64,000 nt of DNA, from assembly GCF_012935695.1 (NCBI RefSeq), contig NZ_CP052859.1, forward strand, positions 1,095,001 to 1,159,000, read 5' to 3'. Positions 44,587 through 53,405 of this stretch are shown here, piece by piece. The position numbers and the translations under genes were made by a program. The number at the start of each line of letters is the position of its first letter. Positions within the stretch are counted from its first letter, which is position 1. The notes below the pieces were generated by a model. It was given only the letters and a program-made list of their open reading frames with translations. It was not told the DNA's origin and searched no databases. Source of the stretch: Pseudomonas sp. ADAK18. Lineage in GTDB: Bacteria > Pseudomonadota > Gammaproteobacteria > Pseudomonadales > Pseudomonadaceae.

Positions 44587-44622
44587 ACGGGCCGTGACGC
44601 TGGATGACGTCACGGCCCGCTA
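44587..44622. terminator. Terminator between the LuxR-type gene and the DUF3509 gene
   Basis: CGGGCCGTGACG-CTGGATGA-CGTCACGGCCCG, a 12-bp stem between two convergent genes, preceded by a run of six A that gives a T-run on the minus strand. It probably serves both directions. Confidence 0.8.
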
Positions 44623-44633
44623 AAGGTACTTGT

Positions 44634-44912
44634 TTATACCGAATGGTAGGTCGGCAGGGCAAAGCGGTTCTGGCTTTGCAGCATCGAAATCTGTGGCAGA
44701 TCGCTGGCTTGTTCCGCCAGGTCGCGGCGGATGGCGCTAATGACCCAAGTCAACTGGTCGGCGGTGTGCAACTGCTGATACGAGATCGACCGTTTGATCT
44801 GCTTACCTTCGCTGTTGCTCAAGGTCAGCAGGATCCCGCCGTCCGGACGGGCCTGGGTTTTGACGTCGTAGTTGGAGAACACAGAAGAAAACTTATCTTG
44901 GATCAGGCTCAT
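44634..44912 (-). CDS. DUF3509-type small Pseudomonas protein (92 aa)
   Basis: 92 residues, no signal peptide or membrane span. It opens MSLIQDKFSSVFSNYDVKTQARPDGGILLTL, which fits the Pseudomonas-restricted DUF3509 family as I recall it. The function of the family is not known. The gene stands alone between a terminator and a long AT-rich upstream region. Confidence 0.7.
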   Translation of the reverse strand: MSLIQDKFSSVFSNYDVKTQARPDGGILLTLSNSEGKQIKRSISYQQLHTADQLTWVISAIRRDLAEQASDLPQISMLQSQNRFALPTYHSV

Positions 44913-45321
44913 GTCTATCAGCTCCGTTAGCTCATGATTGGCAAGCGTGGAGTGATAGGTGCAGTGATTGTGCCAGTATCTAGGTTTTAAAAATCTGTTT
45001 TAAATCAACAGTTTAATAAGATTGGAAATTTTCGGTTTCGTGCAATTTGCATGAATGGCCATCGTGCATCCTGCATTTTGCGTGGATTGCCCTTGGCTTC
45101 TCCCTGGCTAGGAAGAGGTAGGGCTTCTCTACTGACCGTCGTTCCCCTGCATAAATTCCCTTTTTCAGATCAGGGGCCCGGGATACAAAACTTTTCAAAT
45201 CCTGCGTGTACAGCCAAAGAATGGCTGGCGTATTTTCCTGCAAGGCACTTGGCGTTCGTCCTACGGCGTAATGAGTGTGCTCCTGGATCATATAAATAAT
45301 AAGAAAAGGGACGTTCCTGCG
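44913..45321. other. 409 bp control region, DUF3509 gene / acyl-CoA synthetase
   Basis: A divergent intergenic region with an AT-rich core around 44980-45030. Frames here are short and without ribosome sites, apart from an in-frame extension of the synthetase from 45271 that has none. No repeat of the REP families was seen. Confidence 0.4.
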
Positions 45322-47148
45322 ATGAGCCATCAGCAAAGCGACATGATTACCTGGAGCATGATGTTACGTAAGGTGCCGACCATTGTCCGCGCGCTTCCGC
45401 GTCTGTTGCGGGGTATCCGGGCCGCCAACATCACCGACCCCGAGCAACCTTGCGGACTGGGCTGGACCTTCGAGCAGGCCACCTTGCGCAACCCCGAAGG
45501 TGCTGCGTTGCTGTATGGGGATGAAGTGCTCAGTTACACCCAGGCCAACCAGCAAGCCAACCGTATCGCCCACCATCTGCGGGAACAGGGCATCGGCAAG
45601 GGTGATGTGGTGGCGTTGTTTATCGAGAACCGTCCCGAACTGCTGTTGAGCGTACTGGCGGTGGCCAAGGTCGGCGGCATTTGCGCCATGCTCAACACCT
45701 CGCAAACCCAGACGGTGTTGGTCCACAGCCTGAACCTGGTCAATCCGGTGGCGATTGTGGTGGGCGCGGAGCTTGTCGGGGCGTACTCGGCTGTTCGCGA
45801 TCAAGTACTGATTGAGCCTGGCCGGACCTGGTTTATCGCCGACCAGCAGCAAGCCAGTGTGCCTGACGGCTACATCGACCTGATGGCGGCCAGTGCTCAC
45901 TGTGGGGTGGACAACCCGTCCAGCAGCCAGGGAATCTACTTCAACGATCCCTGTTTCTATATCTACACCTCCGGCACCACGGGCTTGCCTAAGGCCGGCA
46001 TTTTCAAGCACGGTCGGTGGATGAGGTCCTCGGCCAGCTTTGGCACCATCGCCCTGGATATGGGGCCGCAGGATGTCGTTTATTGCACCTTGCCGCTGTA
46101 TCACGCCACCGGTCTGTGTGTGTGCTGGGGCTCGGCGATTGCAGGGGCAGCGGGGTTTGCCATTCGCCGCAAGTTCAGCGCCAGCCAGTTTTGGGACGAT
46201 GTGCGCAAATTTAACGCCACCACCCTGGGATACGTCGGTGAGTTGTGCCGCTATCTGATCGACCAGCCACCTGGCGAGCGTGACTGCAATCATCAGGTGA
46301 CGAAGATGATCGGTAACGGCCTGCGCCCTGGGGGCTGGGCCCAGTTCAAGGAGCGTTTCGGTGTTGATCACATCTGCGAACTGTATGCCGCCAGTGATGG
46401 CAATATCGGCTTCACCAATGTGCTGAATTTCGATAACACCATCGGCTTTTCCCTGATGCACTGGGCGCTGGTGGACTACGCCCATGACACGTGTGAGCCG
46501 ATTCGCGGCAGCAACGGTTTCATGAAGGAGGTGGTGAAGGGCGGCCAGGGGTTGTTACTGGCCAGGATCGACGACAAGGCACCGTTCGATGGCTACACCG
46601 ACCCTGAGAAGAACCGCAAGGTGGTCCTCAGCGACGTGTTCGAGAAGGGCGATCGCTACTTCAATACCGGCGATCTGTTGCGCAGTATCGGTTTCGGTCA
46701 TGCGCAATTTGTCGACCGCTTGGGAGATACCTACCGTTGGAAAGGCGAAAACGTCTCCACCACCGAAGTGGAAAACATCTTCCTGCAGCACCCGCAGATT
46801 TGCGAAGTGGTGGCCTATGGCGTGGAAGTCCACAACACCAACGGCCGTGCCGGCATGGCGGCCATCACCCCGGCTGAATCCCTGGCCTCCCTGGACATGC
46901 GCGAGTTACTGCAGTTCGCCCATGGTCAACTGCCGTCCTATGCCGTGCCGCTGTTTCTGCGGATCAAGGTAAAAATGGAGACCACCGGCACCTTTAAGTA
47001 TCAGAAGGTCAAGCTCAAGGAGGAGGCGTTCGATCCCGGCAAGGCCGGTGATGACCCGATTTATGCCTGGTTGCCAGGGTCTGACAGCTACGTACCGGTG
47101 ACGGAGCAGGTATTGGCGGATATCCAGGCAGGCAAATTCCGCTATTGA
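45322..47148 (+). CDS. FATP-like long-chain acyl-CoA synthetase
   Basis: 608 residues from the ATG giving MSHQQSDMITWSMML. The AMP-binding motif YTSGTTGLPKAG, the later YFNTGDLLRSIGFGHAQFVDRLGDTYRWKGENVSTTEVE, and a C-terminal TFKYQKVKLKEE place it in the ANL superfamily, in the very-long-chain / fatty-acid-transport-protein (FadD6-like) branch of about 600 residues. It activates a fatty acid or similar carboxylate to its CoA thioester at the inner membrane. An AAGGG lies about 10 bases before the ATG. The neighbouring one-domain LuxR gene may control it. Confidence 0.9.
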   Translation: MSHQQSDMITWSMMLRKVPTIVRALPRLLRGIRAANITDPEQPCGLGWTFEQATLRNPEGAALLYGDEVLSYTQANQQANRIAHHLREQGIGKGDVVALFIENRPELLLSVLAVAKVGGICAMLNTSQTQTVLVHSLNLVNPVAIVVGAELVGAYSAVRDQVLIEPGRTWFIADQQQASVPDGYIDLMAASAHCGVDNPSSSQGIYFNDPCFYIYTSGTTGLPKAGIFKHGRWMRSSASFGTIALDMGPQDVVYCTLPLYHATGLCVCWGSAIAGAAGFAIRRKFSASQFWDDVRKFNATTLGYVGELCRYLIDQPPGERDCNHQVTKMIGNGLRPGGWAQFKERFGVDHICELYAASDGNIGFTNVLNFDNTIGFSLMHWALVDYAHDTCEPIRGSNGFMKEVVKGGQGLLLARIDDKAPFDGYTDPEKNRKVVLSDVFEKGDRYFNTGDLLRSIGFGHAQFVDRLGDTYRWKGENVSTTEVENIFLQHPQICEVVAYGVEVHNTNGRAGMAAITPAESLASLDMRELLQFAHGQLPSYAVPLFLRIKVKMETTGTFKYQKVKLKEEAFDPGKAGDDPIYAWLPGSDSYVPVTEQVLADIQAGKFRY

Positions 47149-47245
47149 TTGTGACTATTGAAGTCTTTGGCAAAAAAGAAATGACAGAGGGGAACTCCCT
47201 CGCGAGACTGGGCGCCTTATGAAATACCAGACAAGGAGCCCCCAT

Positions 47246-47761
47246 ATGTCAGACCAACCCAAACAGATGACCGAACAGGAAGCCGCCGAATTTGCCGAGC
47301 AGGTCTTCGACGTGGCGCGCAGGGGTGATGCAGCGCTGCTGGCGGCGCTGCTGGCCAAGGGCTTGCCGCCGAACCTGCGTAATCACAATGGCGATACCTT
47401 GTTGATGCTGTCGGCTTACCACGGACATGTCGATGCGGTGAAAGTGTTGTTGGAGTTCAAGGCTGATCCGCAGATTGCCAATGACAAGAACCAATTGCCG
47501 ATTGCAGGTGCGGCGTTCAAAGACAATCTGCCGGTGGTCAAGGCGCTGATCGAAGGCGGTGCTCTGGTTGAGGGTGCATCTACCGATGGCCGTACGGCGT
47601 TGATGATGGCGGCGATGTTCAACCGCATCGAGATGGTGGACTACCTGATCAGCCAAGGGGCGAACCCCAAGGCGACGGATGCCCAAGGTGTGACCGCGCT
47701 GGCGGCGGCCCAGACCATGGGAGCGGTGGATACGGCGGCACAGTTGCAAAAACTGGTGTAG
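47246..47761 (+). CDS. Ankyrin-repeat protein
   Basis: 171 residues from the ATG giving MSDQPKQMTEQEAAEF, with AAGGAG upstream. Four ankyrin repeats are visible, for example NGDTLLMLSAYHGHVDAVKVLLEFKADP and DGRTALMMAAMFNRIEMVDYLISQGANP. No signal peptide is present. Short ankyrin proteins of this sort act as cytoplasmic protein-binding factors. It is followed by a hypothetical gene after 40 bp. Confidence 0.88.
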   Translation: MSDQPKQMTEQEAAEFAEQVFDVARRGDAALLAALLAKGLPPNLRNHNGDTLLMLSAYHGHVDAVKVLLEFKADPQIANDKNQLPIAGAAFKDNLPVVKALIEGGALVEGASTDGRTALMMAAMFNRIEMVDYLISQGANPKATDAQGVTALAAAQTMGAVDTAAQLQKLV

Positions 47762-47801
47762 GCTTTGCGCCCCAAAATCAGCCCCGTCACAGGATTCGCC
47801 C

Positions 47802-48332
47802 ATGAAAAACGCACTCGTCGAACTCATCACTAAAATCAGTTCCGGTTGCCTGGGCGAAACCGAGATCGTGCAAATCGCTGATGAAGCAATTCAAGCCTAC
47901 GCAGACCCCGAGGCTTTTCTGGCCGCCAACCCGGACATCAACTACGACGACACCTTCCCGATCCCATTGGGCGAGTGGATAGTTGTCGGCAGCCTACCGG
48001 ACACCGTGCTGTTCCAGGCCGACACCTACTCGGACCTGTTCGCCCAGATCGTCGCCTCTTTCGGCCCGGGCGTAGCCTTCAACCTCAAACCCAAGCAGCT
48101 GTTGAAAACCGAAGACCTGACCGCCCTGAACCGCATCCAGATCCAGATGAGCGCCCTGAACCCGGACAGCGGTGGCTATGTGCTGATGAACTTCAGCCAG
48201 TTGCTCGATGACGAGATCCAGATGGTGTTGGTCTACGGCAATGACGTGCCGCGGGTGCAGGAGCTGTGTGCCGAGGTGGGTATCAAGGGCGAACCTTCCC
48301 TGGAAGCGCTGCGGGTGGCGGTCCACGCTTGA
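47802..48332 (+). CDS. Conserved-looking hypothetical protein (176 aa)
   Basis: 176 residues, acidic, no signal peptide or membrane span. CACAGGA precedes the ATG, codon use fits the genome, and the gene follows the ankyrin gene after 40 bp, so it is very probably real and co-transcribed. Recognisable features are few: an N-terminal helical segment (KNALVELITKISSGCLGETE), a central beta-rich part (PLGEWIVVGSLPDTVLFQADTY) and the C-terminal VYGNDVPRVQELCAEVGIKG. I do not recognise a family. Confidence 0.7.
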   Translation: MKNALVELITKISSGCLGETEIVQIADEAIQAYADPEAFLAANPDINYDDTFPIPLGEWIVVGSLPDTVLFQADTYSDLFAQIVASFGPGVAFNLKPKQLLKTEDLTALNRIQIQMSALNPDSGGYVLMNFSQLLDDEIQMVLVYGNDVPRVQELCAEVGIKGEPSLEALRVAVHA

Positions 48333-48399
48333 AATAAAACGGAACCCTCACCAAGGCTGACTATCCTAAGGAGGCAAGCCCTCACTTAGGAGCGACACC

Positions 48400-48591
48400 A
48401 TGGGTTCCACTTTTAATGGTCTGATCGGGTTGATCATCCTTGCGTTGGATATCTGGGCGATCATCAACGTGTTCAAAAGCGGCGCGGGAACGGGCGCCAA
48501 GGTGCTGTGGATCCTGTTGATCCTGCTGCTGCCGGTGTTGGGCTTGATCATCTGGGCGATTGCCGGGCCGCGCGGTAACGTGCGGATCTGA
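48400..48591 (+). CDS. PLDc_N-domain small membrane protein (63 aa)
   Basis: 63 residues: two hydrophobic spans (about 5-25 and 34-55) joined by a short Gly-rich loop, ending AGPRGNVRI. The LDIWAIINVFKSG / KVLWILLILLLPVLGLIIW pattern is that of the PLDc_N domain, which occurs alone as a short membrane protein as well as in front of cardiolipin synthases. TAGGAG lies upstream of the ATG. Function is unknown. Confidence 0.85.
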   Translation: MGSTFNGLIGLIILALDIWAIINVFKSGAGTGAKVLWILLILLLPVLGLIIWAIAGPRGNVRI

Positions 48592-48602
48592 TTCAACCCC
48601 AT

Positions 48603-48632
48603 AAAGGCTCCCATGCTCGCCATGGGGGCCTT
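48603..48632. terminator. Bidirectional terminator, PLDc_N gene / ogt
   Basis: AAAGGC-TCCCATG-CTCG-CCATGGG-GGCCTTT between convergent genes. The stem is interrupted once, and the A3/T3 flanks are short. Confidence 0.65.
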
Positions 48633-49102
48633 TAGATCAACCAACTGCCTTCCAGCTCCAGCAACTTCAACTTGTTTTCGATCCCGCCACCAAACCCTAT
48701 CAGCGTCCCGTCGCTGCCCACCACTCGGTGGCAGGGGATGATAATGGAAATCGGGTTGGCGCCATTGGCCTTGCCCACGGCGCGAATCGCCTTGGGGTTG
48801 TCCAGATGGCGGGCCTGTTCGCCATAGGTCCAGGTTCGTCCATAAGGAATCAGCAGCAGCGCTTGCCAGACTTGTTGTTGGAAGGGCGTGCCCTGCGGTG
48901 CCAGGCGCAGGTCGAATACCTCGCGCTTGCGTGCGAAATACTCATCCAGTTGCCGGCACACATCATCCAGTTCGTGCGTCGCCAGTTGCCAGTGTTCCTG
49001 GGCATGCTGGTGGTGCACATCCATATACAGCAGGCGCAAGCCTTGTTCGTCACCCGCCAGTAGCAACGGACCCAGCGGACTTGGGTGATAGCGATAAAAC
49101 AT
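48632..49102 (-). CDS. ogt: Methylated-DNA--protein-cysteine methyltransferase
   Basis: 156 residues from the ATG giving MFYRYHPSPLGPLLL; an extension to 49204 has no family similarity. The alkyl-accepting cysteine is Cys124 in IIPCHRVVGS, with the helix motif FQQQVWQALLLIPYGRT and the winged YGEQARHL before it. It removes alkyl groups from O6-guanine and O4-thymine in DNA in a single-use reaction. A strong ribosome site is not evident. Confidence 0.94.
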   Translation of the reverse strand: MFYRYHPSPLGPLLLAGDEQGLRLLYMDVHHQHAQEHWQLATHELDDVCRQLDEYFARKREVFDLRLAPQGTPFQQQVWQALLLIPYGRTWTYGEQARHLDNPKAIRAVGKANGANPISIIIPCHRVVGSDGTLIGFGGGIENKLKLLELEGSWLI

Positions 49103-49431
49103 GAAGGTCAATCCACAAAGGCAGAAGGCAAAGTTCGCACATTTGCGCGTGAGCGTCTCAGGTGTTTTTTGTGTATCGAGATATTCGCTGTACGGAATTT
49201 TCACATTTCATCCAAGACAATTCGCCGGCTTTGTTTTCTCGCCAAGGCTCTATATTCAGGGCTGATAAACGTAGGTATACGGAGCGCGATCAGTAATTAA
49301 TAGCGTTGATGCCGTTGATCGGGCACCATTTGCTCCACCGCGTTAACCCCTCGATCCCAATCTGTATGGGTAAGGGCATTACGCCGCTGCATTAATTCGC
49401 AACTTAAACTTCCAATGGGTCCTAAAACGAC
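49103..49431. other. 329 bp divergent region, ogt / LtaS-like gene
   Basis: Non-coding as far as can be seen; it must hold both promoters. The stretch around 49150-49300 is AT-richer than the genes. No repeat or hairpin stands out. Confidence 0.4.
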
Positions 49432-51519
49432 ATGGCAAACCCGGACGCCCTGAATCAGCAGCGAGCTTCTAATCGCTTGCTGCAACCGACCGTCAAATCC
49501 CATCTGGCGTACACGCTGCTCTGCGCTCTGGTCATGATGGTGATGTTTTCCCTGCTGCGCCTGGCGCTGCTGGTGTACAACCGCGAAATGATCCTCGACA
49601 CACCGGCCTCGACCTTCCTTGAAGCGTTCGCCAACGGCCTGCGTCTGGACTTGCGCCTGGTGGTGTACCTGAGCATCCCGTTGCTGCTGGCGTTGTTCAG
49701 TGTAAGGGCCATGGCCGCGCGCGGCTTTTTCCGTTTCTGGCTGACCGTCGCTTCCAGCATCGCCCTGTTCCTGGGCCTGATGGAGATGGACTTCTACCGC
49801 GAATTCCACCAGCGCCTCAACGGCCTGGTCTTCCAGTACGTCAAGGAAGACCCGAAAACCGTGATGAGCATGCTCTGGTACGGTTTCCCGGTGGTGCGCT
49901 ACCTGCTGGCCTGGGCCGTGGGCACGGTGATCCTGAGTATCGCCTTCAAGGGCGCCGACCGTGCGACTCGGCCTCGCGGGCCGTTCAGCGGCGGCACCAT
50001 CGGCACCCGCCAGGTTGCGCCGTGGTATACGCGCATTGCAGTGTTCGTGGTGTGCCTGTTGATCGCCGTGGTTGCTGCCCGTGGCACCCTGCGCCAGGGC
50101 CCGCCGCTGCGTTGGGGTGATGTCTACACCACCGATTCCAACTTCGCCAACCAGTTGGGCCTCAATGGCAGCCTGTCGCTGATCTCGGCAGCCAAGGCGC
50201 GGTTCTCCGAAGAGCGTTCCAATATCTGGAAGGCCACGCTGGATCAGCCTAAGGCCACCCAGACCGTGCGCGACATGTTGGTGATGGCTGATGAAAAACT
50301 GGTAGACGCCGACACCGCCGCCGTACGCCGTGACTTCACGCCGCCGGCCGAGAAAACCCTGCCGATCAAGAACGTCGTCGTGATCCTGATGGAAAGCTTC
50401 GCCGGTCACTCGGTGGGCGCCCTGGGTCGTCCGGGCAACATCACGCCGTACTTCGACAAACTGTCCAAGGAAGGCCTGCTGTTCGACCGCTTCTTCTCCA
50501 ACGGCACCCATACCCACCAGGGTATGTTCGCTACCATGGCCTGCTTCCCGAACCTGCCAGGTTTCGAATACCTGATGCAGACCCCGGAAGGCAGCCACAA
50601 ACTGTCTGGCTTGCCGCAGTTGCTCAGTGCCCGTGATTTTGACGACGTGTACGTCTACAACGGTGATTTTGCCTGGGACAACCAGTCGGGCTTCTTCAGC
50701 AACCAGGGCATGACCAACTTCATTGGTCGCAATGACTTCGTCAACCCGGTGTTCTCCGATCCGACCTGGGGCGTGTCCGATCAGGACATGTTCACCCGTG
50801 GCCTGGAAGAGTTGAAGGCACGTGAGGGCGGCAAGCCGTTCTACGCACTGCTGCAGACCCTGTCCAACCACACACCGTATGCCTTGCCCACCCCATTGCC
50901 GGTTGAGAAAGTCACTGACCGTGGCAGCCTCAACGAGCATTTGACGGCGATGCGTTACTCTGACTGGGCCCTGGGCCAGTTCTTTGAAAAGGCCCGCAAG
51001 GAGCCGTACTTCAAGGAAACCCTGTTCGTCATCGTCGGTGACCATGGCTTTGGCAACGAGCAGCAGATCACCGAAATGGACCTTGGCCGCTTCAACGTAC
51101 CGATGCTGATGATTGCACCGGGTGTGCAGGAAAAGTTCGGCGAGCGTGATCACACCGTGGGTACCCAGATCGACATCGTGCCGACCATCATGGGCCGCCT
51201 CGGTGGTGAAACCCGCCACCAGTGCTGGGGCCGCGACCTGCTGAACCTGCCGGAAGGCGACAAGGGCTTCGGCGTGATCAAACCGTCGGGTAGCGACCAG
51301 ACCGTCGCTTTGCTCACCGCTGACCGCGTGTTGGTCCTGCCCAAGGAAATGCCGCCGAAACTGTGGCAGTACGAACTGGGCGCGAACCCTACCGGGACTG
51401 TGATCCCTGAATCACCGGACGAGGCTGCCCTCAAGCAGAAACTCGAATCGTTCCTGCAGACGGCTACCAAGAGTCTGCTGGATAACACCGCCGGTGTGGT
51501 GGATGGCAAGCCGGACTAA
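49432..51519 (+). CDS. LtaS-family phosphoglycerol transferase (sulfatase fold)
   Basis: 695 residues. About five membrane spans in the first 230 residues are followed by a large extracytoplasmic alkaline-phosphatase-fold domain. The catalytic region has VVVILMESFAGHSVG (metal Glu), SNGTHTHQGMFA (the Thr nucleophile) and VGDHGFGNE (metal Asp-His). In relatives this enzyme moves glycerol phosphate from phosphatidylglycerol to an acceptor; in Gram-negative bacteria the acceptor is a periplasmic glucan or a lipid. A role in glucan modification (OpgB-like) is possible but not shown. A terminator follows at 51532. Confidence 0.9.
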   Translation: MANPDALNQQRASNRLLQPTVKSHLAYTLLCALVMMVMFSLLRLALLVYNREMILDTPASTFLEAFANGLRLDLRLVVYLSIPLLLALFSVRAMAARGFFRFWLTVASSIALFLGLMEMDFYREFHQRLNGLVFQYVKEDPKTVMSMLWYGFPVVRYLLAWAVGTVILSIAFKGADRATRPRGPFSGGTIGTRQVAPWYTRIAVFVVCLLIAVVAARGTLRQGPPLRWGDVYTTDSNFANQLGLNGSLSLISAAKARFSEERSNIWKATLDQPKATQTVRDMLVMADEKLVDADTAAVRRDFTPPAEKTLPIKNVVVILMESFAGHSVGALGRPGNITPYFDKLSKEGLLFDRFFSNGTHTHQGMFATMACFPNLPGFEYLMQTPEGSHKLSGLPQLLSARDFDDVYVYNGDFAWDNQSGFFSNQGMTNFIGRNDFVNPVFSDPTWGVSDQDMFTRGLEELKAREGGKPFYALLQTLSNHTPYALPTPLPVEKVTDRGSLNEHLTAMRYSDWALGQFFEKARKEPYFKETLFVIVGDHGFGNEQQITEMDLGRFNVPMLMIAPGVQEKFGERDHTVGTQIDIVPTIMGRLGGETRHQCWGRDLLNLPEGDKGFGVIKPSGSDQTVALLTADRVLVLPKEMPPKLWQYELGANPTGTVIPESPDEAALKQKLESFLQTATKSLLDNTAGVVDGKPD

Positions 51520-51531
51520 ACGTCGGTGAAT

Positions 51532-51562
51532 AAAAAAGAGGCCTTCATGGCCTCTTTTTTTT
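51532..51562. terminator. Terminator after the LtaS-like gene
   Basis: AAAAGAGGCC-TTCAT-GGCCTCTTTTTTTT, a compact stem with a long T-run. The A-run in front also makes it usable for the convergent DUF3309 gene. Confidence 0.9.
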
Positions 51563-51587
51563 AGTTGTTTTTCAGGCTGCACGGAAT

Positions 51588-51740
51588 TTATATCTTGCCG
51601 AGCAACAGCAGGATCAACAGTACTATCAGTACAGTGCCGAGAATACCCGACGGACCATAACCCCAGTTCCTGGAGTGTGGGAATACTGGCAGTCCACCGA
51701 CCAGCAGGAGGATCAGAATGATGATAAGAATGAGGCTCAT
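51588..51740 (-). CDS. DUF3309-family small hydrophobic protein (50 aa)
   Basis: 50 residues: an Ile/Leu-rich span (about 2-19), the linker PVFPHSRNWGYGPSG, and a second span (about 31-48), ending LLGKI. The NWGYGPSG motif is typical of DUF3309, a family of tiny membrane proteins of unknown role. AAGGAAAA lies upstream of the ATG at 51738-51740. It converges on the LtaS-like gene. Confidence 0.85.
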   Translation of the reverse strand: MSLILIIILILLLVGGLPVFPHSRNWGYGPSGILGTVLIVLLILLLLGKI

Positions 51741-52062
51741 GGTGTGTTTTCCTTATTGTCTTCTGAAAAGACCCGTTATTTAAAGATAGGCCCGTTATCC
51801 GGACGTCTTAATAAATCCGACTGGTAGGCTCGGCAGAAGATTCCCTGTTTTTTAAAGCTTTTTGCTCAGTGGGTTATTTCTTTTAACACCGTTGCAATTA
51901 ATAAATCTTAGTTTGAAAAATATTGAACTTGCCGCATTCCCCGCTATCCGACCGGGCTTGCGGTTTGCTCGGGGCATTCAGCAATCTGATGGTGCATGGG
52001 GGCAGGAAAAACCTTCGCTACACTGCGGTTCACTTCTTCCGTGAACCACAAGGCTACTTCCT
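51741..52062. other. 322 bp divergent region, DUF3309 gene / SDR
   Basis: An AT-rich stretch (about 51760-51930) without a convincing gene. It should hold the promoters of the two divergent neighbours. No repeat was seen. Confidence 0.4.
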
Positions 52063-52878
52063 ATGCAAAATCGCATGATGATCACTGGCGCCGGGTCCGG
52101 CCTGGGTCGCGAAATCGCGCTGCGCTGGGCCCGGGAGGGCTGGCAGTTGGCATTGTCGGACGTCAGTGAGCCTGGCCTTCTGGAAACCCTGAAGCTGGTA
52201 CGCGAAGCCGGTGGTGATGGTTTTATCCAGCGTTGCGATGTACGGGACTACAGCCAACTCACGGCTTTTGCCCAGGCTTGCGAAGTCAAACTGGGCGGCA
52301 TCGACGTGATCGTCAACAACGCAGGGGTGGCGTCCGGAGGCTTCTTCAGCGAGTTATCCCTGGAAGACTGGGACTGGCAGATCGCAATCAACCTGATGGG
52401 CGTAGTCAAGGGCTGCAAGGCTTTCCTGCCGCTGCTGGAAAAGAGCAGGGGCCGGATCATCAACATCGGTTCCATGGCCGCATTGATGCAAGGCCCGGCC
52501 ATGAGCAATTACAACGTGGCCAAGGCGGGTGTGGTGGCGTTGTCGGAAAGCTTGCTGGTGGAGCTCAAGCAGCAGGAAATCGGCGTGCATGTGGTATGTC
52601 CGTCGTTCTTCCAGACCAACCTGTTGGACTCGTTCCGCGGCCCGACCCCGGCGATGAAGGCCCAGGTGGGCAAGCTGCTTGAGAGTTCGCCTATCAGTGC
52701 GGCAGAGATTGCCGATTACATCTACCAGCGCGTTGCCGAGGGTGAATTCATGATCCTGCCCCATGAGCAAGGGCGGATGGCCTGGGCGTTGAAGCAGAAG
52801 AACCCACAGTTACTGTATGACGAGATGACCGTGATGGCGGACAAGATGCGGGCGAAGGCCCAGTTGGCAAAAGGCTGA
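52063..52878 (+). CDS. Short-chain dehydrogenase/reductase
   Basis: 271 residues. The cofactor motif TGAGSGLG is at 8-15, NNAGVASGG marks the central strand, and the catalytic pair is Tyr150 and Lys154 (NYNVAK) with Ser upstream in NIGSMAAL. It is a classical SDR; the substrate is not predictable. A REPIN lies immediately downstream. Confidence 0.92.
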   Translation: MQNRMMITGAGSGLGREIALRWAREGWQLALSDVSEPGLLETLKLVREAGGDGFIQRCDVRDYSQLTAFAQACEVKLGGIDVIVNNAGVASGGFFSELSLEDWDWQIAINLMGVVKGCKAFLPLLEKSRGRIINIGSMAALMQGPAMSNYNVAKAGVVALSESLLVELKQQEIGVHVVCPSFFQTNLLDSFRGPTPAMKAQVGKLLESSPISAAEIADYIYQRVAEGEFMILPHEQGRMAWALKQKNPQLLYDEMTVMADKMRAKAQLAKG

Positions 52879-52893
52879 GGTTTACCTCCCCCA

Positions 52894-53026
52894 GTGGCGA
52901 GCGGGCTTGCCCGCGTTGGGCTGCGCAGCAGCCCCAAAAAAACTGAACTGCGGAGTGGCTGAGCGACTGAGGCAATCCTTACTGGGGCTGCTACGCAGCC
53001 CAACGCGGGCAAGCCCGCTCGCCACA
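52894..53026. repeat. REPIN-type inverted repeat (GTGGCGAGCGGGCTTGCCCGC family)
   Basis: GTGGCGAGCGGGCTTGCCCGCGTTGGGCTGCG pairs with the complementary end CGCAGCCCAACGCGGGCAAGCCCGCTCGCCAC. The loop carries a Pseudomonas-like GGGGCTG / CAGCCCC pair. Confidence 0.85.
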
Positions 53027-53195
53027 GGTAGACGCGGTGTTTAAGGTTTGGGGCGCGATATGCGTAAATCGCTATTTGTCTGTCAGGGAAATTAACCTAG
53101 CCCTGTAGGGTATGCCTGTTTGTCCCGCGCGGCATTGATGGGCCGTAGGTGAGGGGGCATGGTCAACGTCCGGTAACTTTCAAAGGACGAACGCC

Positions 53196-53405
53196 ATGCT
53201 GGTATTGAGCCGTACGGTAGGTGAAATAATCTCCATTGGGGATCACATCAACTTGCGCATCCTGGAGGTCAACGGCACTCAGGTAAAACTCGGCGTGGAA
53301 GCGCCAGCCGGGGTCAATGTGCATCGCTCGGAGGTGTATCAGAAGATTCTCAGCCGCCAGGCGCAGCAGGCGGCGACTCACCCGGTGCCAGTGCCCAATC
53401 CTTAG
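53196..53405 (+). CDS. csrA: CsrA/RsmA-family RNA-binding regulator, additional paralogue
   Basis: 69 residues, slightly longer than the 61-65 of the usual CsrA/RsmA/RsmE. Key RNA-binding residues are kept: Leu4, Arg6, Val42 and Arg44 ([10 protein letters not shown]). The core is however clearly divergent ([23 protein letters not shown] instead of the usual RVGETLMIGDDV type), and a Pro-rich tail THPVPVPNP is added. It should bind GGA-containing RNAs and alter translation. An AAAGGACG ribosome site lies upstream. It stands alone and converges on yheU with a 4-base overlap. Confidence 0.9.
   Translation: MLVLSRTVGEIISIGDHINLRILEVNGTQVKLGVEAPAGVNVHRSEVYQKILSRQAQQAATHPVPVPNP

Noticed and set aside
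45271..45321. Upstream ATG extending the acyl-CoA synthetase by 17 residues
   Set aside because: The extra residues have no ribosome site, while the ATG at 45322 has AAGGG and gives the usual family N-terminus.
49297..51219. 640-codon minus-strand frame opposite the LtaS-like gene
   Set aside because: His/Gln-rich antisense shadow typical of GC-rich genomes; the plus-strand gene has clear enzyme motifs.
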